From Deltaproteobacteria bacterium (GTDB taxonomy: Bacteria; Desulfobacterota; UBA8473): DNA of 5,950 nucleotides. Positions 1 to 5,747 of the stretch are shown here, piece after piece (position 1 is the first letter of the stretch; the number at the start of each line of letters is the position of its first letter). The notes below the pieces were generated by a model. That model saw only the letters and a program-made list of their open reading frames with translations. It ran no database searches and was not told the DNA's origin. Where the stretch lies: contig JAUXHQ010000129.1 of assembly GCA_030621455.1 (NCBI GenBank), forward strand, positions 1-5,950, read 5' to 3'. The translations under genes and the position numbers were made by a program.

Positions 1-827
1 GTATCGATAATCTTAAAAGGGAATCCTTTAATATTGATCGCTTCTTCAATAAGGTCCCTTGTTGTTCCCGGTATGGGGGTGACGATAGCCCGCTTTTCTC
101 TCAGCAATACATTGAGTAAGCTCGACTTCCCTACATTCGGCTTGCCGACAATAATGGCTGAAATCCCTTCCCTGTAGAACTTTCCTTCTTCATAACTCTC
201 CATCAAGGCCCTAAGACTGTCTATTAATCCTTCAACCTTAGCCAGTAGTTCGTGAGGAGAAATCATCTCCAAATCTTCATCCGGAAAATCGATGGAGGCC
301 TCAACAAAGGTCAAGAGAGTTGCCAATTCTTCTCTTGCCGTCAGTATCTCTTTGGATAAAGCTCCTTTTAGTTGTTGGGTAGCTACCTTAAGGCTGGCAT
401 CTGTCTGAGAATTTACTATATCCACTACCGCTTCAGCTTGTGACAGGTCTATCCTTCCATTGATGAAGGCCCTCTTTGTAAACTCTCCAGGCTCGGCTAG
501 TCTGGCCCCTTCTCTCAATACAAGTTCAAGGATATTTTGCAAAACCGCGAAGCCACTGTGGCAGTTTATCTCAACAACATCCTCTTTAGTGTAGGATGTT
601 GGTTTACGCATAAGAGAGAGCAAAACCTCATCTATGACCGAGCCGTCGTCTGTGTCTACGACTTCTCCGTAGTGTATGTGGCGGGATTTTAGCACAGGGG
701 ATTGCTTCTTACTTCTAAAAATCTTATGTGCAATCCTAACGGATTCAGGTCCGCTGATCTTGATAATTCCAATGCCGCCTATGCCGAAAGGGGTAGCTAT
801 GGCGGCAATCGTATCTTCTTCAAGCAT
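1..827 (-). CDS. mnmE: tRNA modification GTPase MnmE (TrmE), 5' part; runs off the left edge
   Basis: Partial gene; about 275 codons are visible and the C-terminal part lies beyond position 1. MnmE works with MnmG to build the 5-carboxymethylaminomethyl group on U34 of certain tRNAs (known for the family). The N-terminus shows the family pattern [20 protein letters not shown], followed by the folate-binding domain (ending near [20 protein letters not shown]) and a helical region. The G domain begins with the P-loop GKPNVGKS (residues 228-235) and GTTRD (254-258); the G3 DTAG motif is cut after its D. The diagnostic C-terminal Cys motif is outside the window. ATG at 827 is chosen because GGATGG lies 5 nt upstream; ATG at 836 (three residues longer) has no Shine-Dalgarno. 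The gene follows jag as in many bacteria, but 427 nt of repeats separate them. Identity is secure; the start is less so. Confidence 0.95.
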   Translation of the reverse strand, partial: MLEEDTIAAIATPFGIGGIGIIKISGPESVRIAHKIFRSKKQSPVLKSRHIHYGEVVDTDDGSVIDEVLLSLMRKPTSYTKEDVVEINCHSGFAVLQNILELVLREGARLAEPGEFTKRAFINGRIDLSQAEAVVDIVNSQTDASLKVATQQLKGALSKEILTAREELATLLTFVEASIDFPDEDLEMISPHELLAKVEGLIDSLRALMESYEEGKFYREGISAIIVGKPNVGKSSLLNVLLREKRAIVTPIPGTTRDLIEEAINIKGFPFKIID

Positions 828-844
828 AGTGTCCATCCGGAAAA

Positions 845-954
845 GAGATATTTCCACCTGTGCAGTTACACAAATCCAGTATGTTGAAGTTTCTCTGGTG
901 ATTCAGTTAACAGGATTGCGTTAAGCGGTAACCCTGCACAGGTCGAGATATTTT
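845..954. repeat. Family A inverted-repeat element, copy 1 (empty form)
   Basis: A 110-bp element with imperfect terminal inverted repeats at 845-867 and 932-954; the shared core is ACCTGTGCAG on the left and its complement CTGCACAGGT on the right. The internal sequence aligns along its length with copies at 4618-4867 and 5748-5871. It holds no ORF. It contains the sequence GTTAAGCGGTAA at 920-931, which is the uninterrupted form of the site that is split by family B in copy 2. It ends about 18 nt from the mnmE start, so it forms most of the mnmE leader. No clear target duplication flanks it. A MITE-like element is the most likely nature (inference). Confidence 0.8.
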
Positions 955-1002
955 GTCAAGGTCAAGGAAGACGACGGTTTTAACCGCAGGGATACATTGT
1001 AG

Positions 1003-1028
1003 TAGGGGCGTATTGCGAAACGCCCCTA
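1003..1028. repeat. GC-rich hairpin repeat (TAGGGGCG / CGCCCCTA)
   Basis: A perfect inverted repeat, TAGGGGCGT at 1003-1011 and ACGCCCCTA at 1020-1028, with an 8-nt loop. Sequences of the type GTAGGGGCG...CGCCCCTAC recur as dispersed intergenic repeats in many environmental bacterial genomes (general knowledge, not checked here). It is not followed by a T-run on either strand, so an intrinsic terminator is doubtful. Confidence 0.65.
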
Positions 1029-1109
1029 TATCTGAGTCTGACGCAAAGACTGGGGAAAACAGATATTTATGGGTGGGTGTTAGTTATCTTGAGAGTCTAA
1101 AGTTCTCTC

Positions 1110-1188
1110 GTCATGCCGGACTTGATCCGGCATCCAGAAGTCATATGACACTGATAATATTCTGGATTCCTGCTTTCGCAGGAATGAC
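1110..1188. repeat. Composite inverted repeat of GTCATnCC...GGnATCCAG type
   Basis: Two arms at 1110-1139 and 1160-1188 are inverted copies of each other at their ends (GTCATGCC...ATCCAGAA and TTCTGGAT...GGAATGAC). Each arm also has its own small hairpin: ATGCCGG/CCGGCAT (1113-1119, 1127-1133) and ATTCCTGC/GCAGGAAT (1166-1173, 1178-1185) around a four-base loop. This looks like the widespread repeat unit seen in intergenic regions of many bacteria as GTCATTCC...GGAATCCAG (family resemblance from memory). It has no ORF and is a probable non-autonomous repeat. Confidence 0.75.
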
Positions 1189-1254
1189 TGCACATAATTT
1201 GTGATTCTAATAATTTCAACAAGTTAGAAGAACTTTGGACTATCCAGTTATTTA

Positions 1255-1911
1255 TTAATGAGGGTTATTAACACCATGTCCCCTTTTTGTGGAGATAACA
1301 ACCTTTCTGAGTGTACCCTCACCTTTGCTTCTTGTCCTGAGTTGATCATCATTCTGTAGGGTCATATGAATGATTCTGCGGTCATGAGCATTCATCGGGG
1401 TTATAGAAACCGGTTTCCCAACCTTCTTGACTTTATTACCCAACTTCAGGGCCAAACTCTTCAACGATTCAATTCTTCTTTCCCTGTAACCTTCCGTGTC
1501 AATGACAATCCGCTTCCTGTCCTCTGAAGACCGATTGACAATCTTGTCAACGATATGCTGCAAGGCATCCAACGTACGGCCTCTCCTGCCAATAAGCAGC
1601 CCGCTCCCGTCTCCGTTGATATTGAGTAATATCTTGTCATCAATTTGCTCGGCATCGACAGTAGCTGTTACTTTCAGTCTGACAAGAATCTCCTCGAGCG
1701 TCCTCTTGGCAAATACGAGCTTATCCTCACCTTTGATCTCCTTTAGACTGGCTCTGATTTTCGCCTTTTTCATCCCCATAAAGCCAAATAAACCACTGCT
1801 TCCATTCGAAAGGACCTCTATGTCCAACTTCTCCTCAGGGAGATTAAATTCTTTGCATGTCTTCTTTATCGCCTCTTCAATTGTCTTACCCTCTACTTCC
1901 ATAAAATCCAT
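1255..1911 (-). CDS. jag: RNA-binding protein Jag (KhpB), KH-R3H
   Basis: A 218-residue protein. The N-terminal Jag_N domain (about 4-55) has the typical EGKTIEEAI and SNGSSGLFGF stretches. A KH domain (about 76-140) carries the loop GRRG at 108-111. A C-terminal R3H domain (about 160-208) has the signature R178-x3-H182 in NAHDRRIIH. The family binds RNA and in several bacteria affects cell elongation or division; its exact role here is unknown. The start at 1911 is chosen because AGGAGG lies 6 nt upstream; an in-frame start at 1938 would overlap the end of yidC and lacks family similarity. It lies 16 nt after the yidC stop, so the two are very probably co-transcribed, the usual arrangement. 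Length and domains are intact. Confidence 0.97.
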   Translation of the reverse strand: MDFMEVEGKTIEEAIKKTCKEFNLPEEKLDIEVLSNGSSGLFGFMGMKKAKIRASLKEIKGEDKLVFAKRTLEEILVRLKVTATVDAEQIDDKILLNINGDGSGLLIGRRGRTLDALQHIVDKIVNRSSEDRKRIVIDTEGYRERRIESLKSLALKLGNKVKKVGKPVSITPMNAHDRRIIHMTLQNDDQLRTRSKGEGTLRKVVISTKRGHGVNNPH

Positions 1912-1917
1912 GAGGCA

Positions 1918-1923
1918 CCTCCT
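1918..1923 (-). promoter_or_regulatory. Ribosome binding site deciding the jag start
   Basis: The minus strand reads AGGAGG, then six bases, then ATG at 1911. It sits in the short yidC-jag gap and favours the 218-residue start over the upstream in-frame ATG at 1938 and the ATG at 1902. Confidence 0.8.
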
Positions 1924-1927
1924 AGTA

Positions 1928-3547
1928 TTATGCCGCATACTTGTTAATGTAAAGCTGTTGACCGATGGACAAAACGTTATTGACTAACCAGTAAATTACG
2001 AGCCCTGACGGAAAATTGAGGAACATAAAGGTGAATACGATAGGCATCATTAACATCATCTTTGCCTGGGTAGGGTCTCCCACAGTAGGGGTCATCTTCT
2101 GCTGAATGAACATGGTAGCGCCCATTACAATAGGAGTGATGTAGTAAGGGTCCTTTGCAGACAGGTCATTGATCCACAAGAGAAAAGGGGCGTGCCTCAA
2201 TTCTATGGATCCCAATAACGCTTTGTATAAGGCAAAGAAGACAGGAATCTGCAAAATCATGGGGAGACATCCCCCCAGTGGGTTGACTTTGTGGGTGCGA
2301 TATAATGCCATCGTCTCTTTGTTTAATGTCTCTCTGTCATTTTTGTACTTCTCCCTTAGTTTGAGCATCAGGGGCTGAACTTTCTGCATATCTTTCATGG
2401 ACTTATAGCTCTTGTGAGTCAGAGGAAAGAAAAGAATCTTGATGACCACGGTTAAGAGGATGATCGCTACCCCGTAGTTGTGGGTAAACTCGTTTATATA
2501 CTTCAGGAAGATCAGCAGGGGTTTTGCGATAACGTCGAACCACCCGAAGTTGAGAGCCTTCTGCAAATCGGACCCGGCAGCTTTTAACCTGTCAAGATCC
2601 TTTGGGCCTGAGTAGAACGTATAGCGGTACGAAGCTTTTTCCCCGTGCCTCAGATCTATAGATTTTATGATATCCACGGACACTATATCCGTAGAGGGTT
2701 TGGACATCCTCAGGTTCACGTTCTCGAATTCTGCTGGAATTATCGAAGATATGAAGTACTTATCTTCATAGCCTGCCCATTTCACCCCCCCACGGTATGT
2801 CCTCTCTTCGTCTAATTTGTCAACCTTTACCTCCTCTAACTCCCCATTTACCAGGGCGACCGGGCCCGAGAAACTGAAACGGTTAGACTTTTCTGAAGTA
2901 CCCGGTCTGGCTTTCCAACTGAGTACAATTTCCTCTTTGATATCCCTGTTAGAGAGGTTCAACAGGCTTACATCCAGATCAACCAGATACTTGCCATCAA
3001 AAAACGTGAACTCCTTGACAATTTCTATCCCCTCTGGTGAGGTCCAGGAGAACGAGATAGAATCCTGTTCCCCTATACCTGTCAATGACAGGTAATCCTT
3101 GCTGGCATTAAATAAAGCATCCCTGATGCAGTGAGTTACGCTCTTGGAAAACCCTACACCCATGGGAAATTCTTCTGATCCACTTGCCGTTATCAGTTCT
3201 ATATCTTGAGAATCCTCTCCAATCTTGTCTTTGTACTTTTTCAGTCTCCAGCTCTTCAGTTTAGCCCCACGAGTAGTAAAGACAGCTGTGTATAAATCTG
3301 TTGTTATTGATATCTCTTTCTCTTCCCCCTGTTCCTTAACCCCAACAGGAGATTTCTTAGCGTTGGCCTCAAATAGAGACCCTTCCTTCTGAGCCGGATC
3401 CATAAATCTTTCTTCTTCTACTTCAGCAACGCTGTTTTGCGGTGTGGTTTTGTCTACGGATGTTTCTCTGCCTTTTCCTACATAATATTGGTACAAAAAA
3501 AGAACCAATAAAGATAGGACCACGGCTAATAAGGCCCTTTTCTCCAT
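1928..3547 (-). CDS. yidC: Membrane protein insertase YidC (Oxa1 family)
   Basis: A 539-residue inner-membrane insertase that works alone or with SecYEG to insert and fold membrane proteins. Transmembrane helix 1 is at about 5-22, followed by a charged linker and a large beta-rich periplasmic P1 domain (about 75-315), the layout of Gram-negative YidC. The conserved insertase core begins near 335: helix 2 (about 336-375), a cytoplasmic hairpin with QKVQPLMLKLREKYKNDRET, the hallmark VNPLGGCLPM and QIPVFFALYKAL (helix 3), LWINDLSAKDPYYI, then GATMFIQQKMTP and FPSGLVIYWLVNN (last helices). The groove position that is Arg in E. coli YidC (R366) is Lys370 here. GGAG lies 7 nt before the ATG. It begins 21 nt after yidD and ends 16 nt before jag. 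The C-terminus is short, without the long basic tail of some relatives. Confidence 0.98.
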   Translation of the reverse strand: MEKRALLAVVLSLLVLFLYQYYVGKGRETSVDKTTPQNSVAEVEEERFMDPAQKEGSLFEANAKKSPVGVKEQGEEKEISITTDLYTAVFTTRGAKLKSWRLKKYKDKIGEDSQDIELITASGSEEFPMGVGFSKSVTHCIRDALFNASKDYLSLTGIGEQDSISFSWTSPEGIEIVKEFTFFDGKYLVDLDVSLLNLSNRDIKEEIVLSWKARPGTSEKSNRFSFSGPVALVNGELEEVKVDKLDEERTYRGGVKWAGYEDKYFISSIIPAEFENVNLRMSKPSTDIVSVDIIKSIDLRHGEKASYRYTFYSGPKDLDRLKAAGSDLQKALNFGWFDVIAKPLLIFLKYINEFTHNYGVAIILLTVVIKILFFPLTHKSYKSMKDMQKVQPLMLKLREKYKNDRETLNKETMALYRTHKVNPLGGCLPMILQIPVFFALYKALLGSIELRHAPFLLWINDLSAKDPYYITPIVMGATMFIQQKMTPTVGDPTQAKMMLMMPIVFTFMFLNFPSGLVIYWLVNNVLSIGQQLYINKYAA

Positions 3548-3568
3548 TTACATACTCCAAATAAGATG

Positions 3569-3796
3569 TTATTTTCTGTCTTTCTTGGTTACGGGATCAT
3601 ACCCTCCGGGATGAAATGGATGACATTTCATCACCCTGAGAATGGAGAACCATAAACCCTTATAGAGCCCATGGGTCCTCAGTGCCTGGCATACGTATGA
3701 CGAACAGGTTGGAGTGAATCGGCAAGTGGGAGGTTTTAGGGGGGATAAGAATCTCTGATAACACTTGATAAGGCTTATGATAAGGTTTTTTATCAT
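3569..3796 (-). CDS. yidD: Membrane protein insertion efficiency factor YidD
   Basis: A 75-residue protein from ATG 3796. It shows the family's near-invariant features: an amphipathic N-terminal helix ([16 protein letters not shown]), the cysteine motif [22 protein letters not shown] and DPV. YidD helps insertion of inner-membrane proteins and is peripheral at the cytoplasmic face. It sits between rnpA and yidC as is usual. The frame stays open upstream to a TTG at 3850 that overlaps the rnpA stop as TTGA, which would give 93 residues. The extra 18 residues do not resemble the family, so ATG 3796 is preferred, although no good Shine-Dalgarno precedes it; coupling to rnpA translation is possible. 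Identity is firm, the start is not. Confidence 0.93.
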   Translation of the reverse strand: MIKNLIISLIKCYQRFLSPLKPPTCRFTPTCSSYVCQALRTHGLYKGLWFSILRVMKCHPFHPGGYDPVTKKDRK

Positions 3797-3846
3797 CAAA
3801 TCAGAGGCTTTTACAACTGCTCGGGATCGAAGCAATCCATGGATAC

Positions 3847-4197
3847 TCAACTTGACTTCAGAAATTTCTTAAGCTCATCATAAACCGTAAAATAGTTTAA
3901 GTTGACAGCCCCTTTTTTTGCTATGAAAACTATATCATGACAACATGGAATTTCATACTTGTTAAGTCTGAAAAATTCCCTGATTAAACGTTTTACCCTA
4001 TTTCTCTTAACTGCGTTACCGACCTTCTTGCTTACCGTAACACCTAAGCGGTTTCTACCTGCTTTGTTTGGATTGTAGATCAGAGTAAAGTTCTCGGTGC
4101 GAAATTTTTTCCCCTCTCTCATTACCTCCAGGAATTGACGCCTCTTTCGAATCCTTTCGTCCCTGTGGAGAGAATATTTTGAAATTCTGCGGGAGAT
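3847..4197 (-). CDS. rnpA: Ribonuclease P protein component RnpA (non-canonical start proposed)
   Basis: The protein subunit of RNase P, which with the RNA subunit removes tRNA 5' leaders. The signature RNR motif lies in [18 protein letters not shown], preceded by [11 protein letters not shown]; later [11 protein letters not shown] matches the family. The first ATG (4122) gives only 91 residues beginning MREGKKF and cuts off the conserved N-terminus. In frame upstream are [15 protein letters not shown] and LEV, which align with the family N-terminus (E. coli MVKLAFPRELRL...). Between the in-frame TAA at 4216-4218 and ATG 4122 there is no ATG, GTG or TTG. ATC at 4197 lies 7 nt after AAGGAAGG and gives 116 residues; ATT at 4185 gives 112 residues and fits the family start best but has no Shine-Dalgarno. 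Its stop lies 50 nt before the yidD ATG. Identity is certain; the start is provisional. Confidence 0.9.
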   Translation of the reverse strand: MSRRISKYSLHRDERIRKRRQFLEVMREGKKFRTENFTLIYNPNKAGRNRLGVTVSKKVGNAVKRNRVKRLIREFFRLNKYEIPCCHDIVFIAKKGAVNLNYFTVYDELKKFLKSS

Positions 4198-4204
4198 AAG
4201 TACG

Positions 4205-4212
4205 CCTTCCTT
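4205..4212 (-). promoter_or_regulatory. Shine-Dalgarno-like sequence ahead of rnpA
   Basis: The minus strand reads AAGGAAGG, seven bases before the in-frame ATC at 4197. It is the only strong purine-rich site between the rpmH stop and the conserved RnpA N-terminus, and it supports initiation near 4197 at a non-AUG codon (inference). Confidence 0.5.
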
Positions 4213-4249
4213 GAGTTATATAAAGACACGCTTCTTCCCAGCCCTCTGG

Positions 4250-4384
4250 TTAGGCCGACAGCTTTGTCCTTCCCTTTGCCCTTCTGCGTTTTATTATCGC
4301 TCTTCCCGCTTTGGTGCTCATCCTGTTTAAAAACCCGTGGGTTCTTTTTCTTTTTATATTACTTGGCTGAAATGTCCTCTTCAT
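4250..4384 (-). CDS. rpmH: 50S ribosomal protein L34
   Basis: A complete 44-residue gene, very basic. It begins [20 protein letters not shown] and ends [12 protein letters not shown], matching the whole L34 family pattern ([27 protein letters not shown]). L34 belongs to the large ribosomal subunit, where it contacts 23S rRNA. GAGGA lies 8 nt upstream of the ATG. It is the first gene of the rpmH-rnpA-yidD-yidC-jag cluster, its stop lying about 50 nt before the proposed rnpA start. Slight differences from the family are LNR in place of RAR after the HGF motif, not expected to matter. Confidence 0.97.
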   Translation of the reverse strand: MKRTFQPSNIKRKRTHGFLNRMSTKAGRAIIKRRRAKGRTKLSA

Positions 4385-4417
4385 CTATCTCTTCCTCAGA
4401 CCTCTTGATTCCAATCT

Positions 4418-4440
4418 AAACGGTAAAAAGTAAACCGTTT
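4418..4440 (-). promoter_or_regulatory. Hairpin in the rpmH 5' leader
   Basis: On the minus strand AAACGGT and ACCGTTT form a perfect 7-bp stem with a 9-nt loop, between the proposed transcription start and the rpmH Shine-Dalgarno. A second small inverted repeat, TATAC/GTATA (4442-4454), lies just upstream of it. Either could be a leader structure or an operator; function is unknown. Confidence 0.4.
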
Positions 4441-4486
4441 GTATACTATGTATATTCAGGTCCTAATGAGCCTAAAACTAAAATAC

Positions 4487-4515
4487 AGCTTAATTGAGAT
4501 TCCTCTTTTTGTCAA
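4487..4515 (-). promoter_or_regulatory. Probable sigma-70 promoter of the rpmH operon
   Basis: The minus strand has a perfect -35 box TTGACA (4510-4515), a 17-nt spacer, and a weak -10 TAAGCT (4487-4492). Transcription would begin near 4480, giving a leader of about 95 nt before rpmH. Position ahead of the ribosomal protein gene supports it. The -10 match is only partial. Confidence 0.55.
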
Positions 4516-4617
4516 GTTTTTTATCTGTTGAGCGCTAATTTCGATGATTGAATCTCCTTCATAATTCGATAGATACAATCATCTTCATATTGGCTGCACC
4601 TACACTTGTCTCGATCT

Positions 4618-4867
4618 GAAAAATTTCGACCTGTGCAGTTACTCAACCCCAGTGTCTTGAAGTGTCCCTGATGATACAGTTAAGCGCCGGCTGCTTATTT
4701 CGTTTGCTTGTTATACGTAAGGACCTGGCCGACATTCAAATATACAGACGAGACTTGTCATCCCATTACACATACAGCCTTATGCCAGAGTGTAGTTCAT
4801 AACAAGCAAACGAAATAAGCAGCCGGCAAGCGGTAAACTAGCCCAACTGCACAGCTTGAAATATTTC
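4618..4867. mobile_element. Family A inverted-repeat element, copy 2, carrying a nested family B insert
   Basis: A 250-bp element. Outer terminal inverted repeats at 4618-4640 and 4845-4867 match at 20 of 23 positions (core CTGTGCAGTT). The left part aligns with copies 1 and 3; the right part aligns with the right end of copy 1. Compared with copy 1 it lacks 14 bp between two GTTAA repeats and has 8 extra bases near the right end. In the middle is the 142-bp family B element. It has no ORF. Its right end overlaps the stop codon of the aldolase gene (4866-4868). Together with the leader at 4385-4617 it fills the gene-free stretch between rpmH and the aldolase gene. Probably a non-autonomous (MITE-like) element. 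Confidence 0.8.
4686..4827. mobile_element. Family B element nested in family A, with perfect 29-bp terminal inverted repeats
   Basis: The arms at 4686-4714 and 4799-4827 are exact reverse complements, beginning GCCGGCTGCTT. The 84-nt interior (4715-4798) holds no ORF and no motif I recognise. AAGC stands on both sides (4682-4685 and 4828-4831), while copy 1 of family A has AAGC once, in GTTAAGCGGTAA. This is the pattern of an insertion with a 4-bp target duplication (5 bp, AAGCG, if the element is taken to start at 4687). A half copy with two differences in the arm occurs at 5830-5858. The transposase that moved it is not in the window. Confidence 0.8.
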
Positions 4868-5666
4868 AGTCAGCCCCCTTGTCCTTCAAAGTCAGAAATA
4901 TGTCCAGAGCTTGTTTCGGTGTTGCGTTCTCGTGTATAATAGCCCTTAATGCTTGAATCATGGCAACGGGATGCTCGATCTGCCAGACATTTCTTCCGAG
5001 GTTAATACCGATAGCGCCTTTTTGGATACCGTCATAAACAAATTCCAAGACCTCCAGCTCGGTTTCACACTTCGGTCCACCGGCCATAACGACCGGCACG
5101 GGACATCCGTTGACTACTTTTTCAAAACCATCACCACACCAATAGGTCTTGACTACCCGAGCCCCTAATTCAGCAGCGATGCGACAACTCAACGCAAGAT
5201 AGCGCGCATCGCGCTTATCTAGCTCTCTGCCGACCGCTGTAACGGCCATTACAGGTATGCCGTATTCCTCTGCCTGGTTGACTAATTCTGCCAGATTAGA
5301 TAACGTTTGATGTTCATACTCGCTGCCCACAAAGACAGAAATCCCCATTGCAGCTACATTAAGGCGTAAAGCCTCCTTTATGGAAGTAGTTAGAGTCTCG
5401 TTGGCCAAATCCTTCCCTACGACACTGGTGCCCCCGGAAACCCGAAGTATGATCGGTTTACCCCCTGCAGGATCCACAACAGAGCGCAACACACCCCTAG
5501 TGACAAAGAGGGCGTCGCAATAAGGAAGTAGTGGCTTAATCGTATCACCCGGCCTCTCCAACTTAGTGGTTGGACCCTGGAAATATCCATGGTCAATGGG
5601 TAAAAAGAAGCAATGACCATCGGGCTGGATCAACTGTGACATTCGATTTTTCATTCCCCAATCCAT
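4866..5666 (-). CDS. LsrF-like class I aldolase (DhnA/DeoC/LsrF family)
   Basis: A 266-residue TIM-barrel aldolase closely resembling E. coli LsrF, the thiolase that splits 3-hydroxy-5-phosphonooxypentane-2,4-dione in autoinducer-2 breakdown. Shared stretches are DWGMKNRMSQL, PIDHGYFQGPTT, LERP, FVTRGVLRSVV, FVGSEYEHQ, MAVTAVGREL, KTYWCGDGFEKVV, GCPVPVVMAGGPK and GRNVWQIEHPVAMI. The predicted Schiff-base lysine is K173 (K203 in LsrF) and the DHGYF aspartate is D25. It lacks about 25 N-terminal residues of LsrF, but GAGGAGG 8 nt before ATG 5666 supports this start. No lsr transport, kinase or regulator genes are adjacent, so an AI-2 role is unproven; relatives include archaeal fructose-bisphosphate aldolase and ADH synthase. 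It reads towards rpmH but is separated from it by a repeat element, and its stop codon lies in that element's end. Confidence 0.88.
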   Translation of the reverse strand: MDWGMKNRMSQLIQPDGHCFFLPIDHGYFQGPTTKLERPGDTIKPLLPYCDALFVTRGVLRSVVDPAGGKPIILRVSGGTSVVGKDLANETLTTSIKEALRLNVAAMGISVFVGSEYEHQTLSNLAELVNQAEEYGIPVMAVTAVGRELDKRDARYLALSCRIAAELGARVVKTYWCGDGFEKVVNGCPVPVVMAGGPKCETELEVLEFVYDGIQKGAIGINLGRNVWQIEHPVAMIQALRAIIHENATPKQALDIFLTLKDKGAD

Positions 5667-5687
5667 AGCAAAATCCTCCTCTCTTAA

Positions 5688-5703
5688 TTCGTTCCTGAAC
5701 GAA
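5688..5703. promoter_or_regulatory. Perfect palindrome in the aldolase leader, candidate operator
   Basis: TTCGTTC, two bases (CT), then GAACGAA: 7-bp arms, 16 bp in all, located 8 bp upstream of the Shine-Dalgarno of the aldolase gene. Position and symmetry suit a repressor site; a small RNA hairpin is less likely with a 2-nt loop. The regulator is unknown. I could not assign a convincing promoter in 5704-5770. Confidence 0.4.
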
Positions 5704-5747
5704 AACTACTATTTTCCCAAATATTCCATCGACTATTATTCAGAGAC

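Larger units (their letters stand above)
955..1254. other. Gene-free island between jag and mnmE
   Basis: No plausible gene is seen; the short open frames here lack family resemblance and are made of repeat sequence. The island holds a GC-rich hairpin at 1003-1028 and a composite inverted repeat at 1110-1188, both described separately. The remainder is AT-rich filler. No typical stem-plus-T-run terminator was found after the jag stop, although the hairpins could stabilise or end the transcript (inference). Confidence 0.7.

Noticed and set aside
845..1188. CRISPR array, because of several repeats close together
   Set aside because: The repeats belong to different families and are not regularly spaced identical units.
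676..1204. Plus-strand open frames at 676-924 and 953-1204 as genes
   Set aside because: The first lies opposite the mnmE coding sequence and element copy 1; the second is made of repeat sequence. Neither product resembles a protein family.
1496..3095. Plus-strand open frames opposite jag and yidC (1496-1987, 2169-2378, 2817-3095)
   Set aside because: They are shadows of well-supported minus-strand genes, with no ribosome binding sites or family features.
4543..4583. GATGATTG ... CAATCATC inverted repeat as a terminator
   Set aside because: The 8-bp arms are 25 nt apart, AT-rich and not followed by a T-run; likely chance.
4385..4617. oriC next to rpmH
   Set aside because: No TTATNCACA-type DnaA boxes and no dnaA gene were found; only a promoter and small inverted repeats are visible.
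4686..4827. Integron attC-like site, because of TAAC...GTTA ends and a long palindrome
   Set aside because: The arms face the wrong way (GTTAT and ATAAC are on the inside), the GTTATAC sequence does not meet the GTTRRRY core, and the AAGC duplication with an empty site fits transposition better.
4953..5168. Plus-strand open frame opposite the aldolase gene
   Set aside because: Antisense to a strongly conserved coding region; no independent support.
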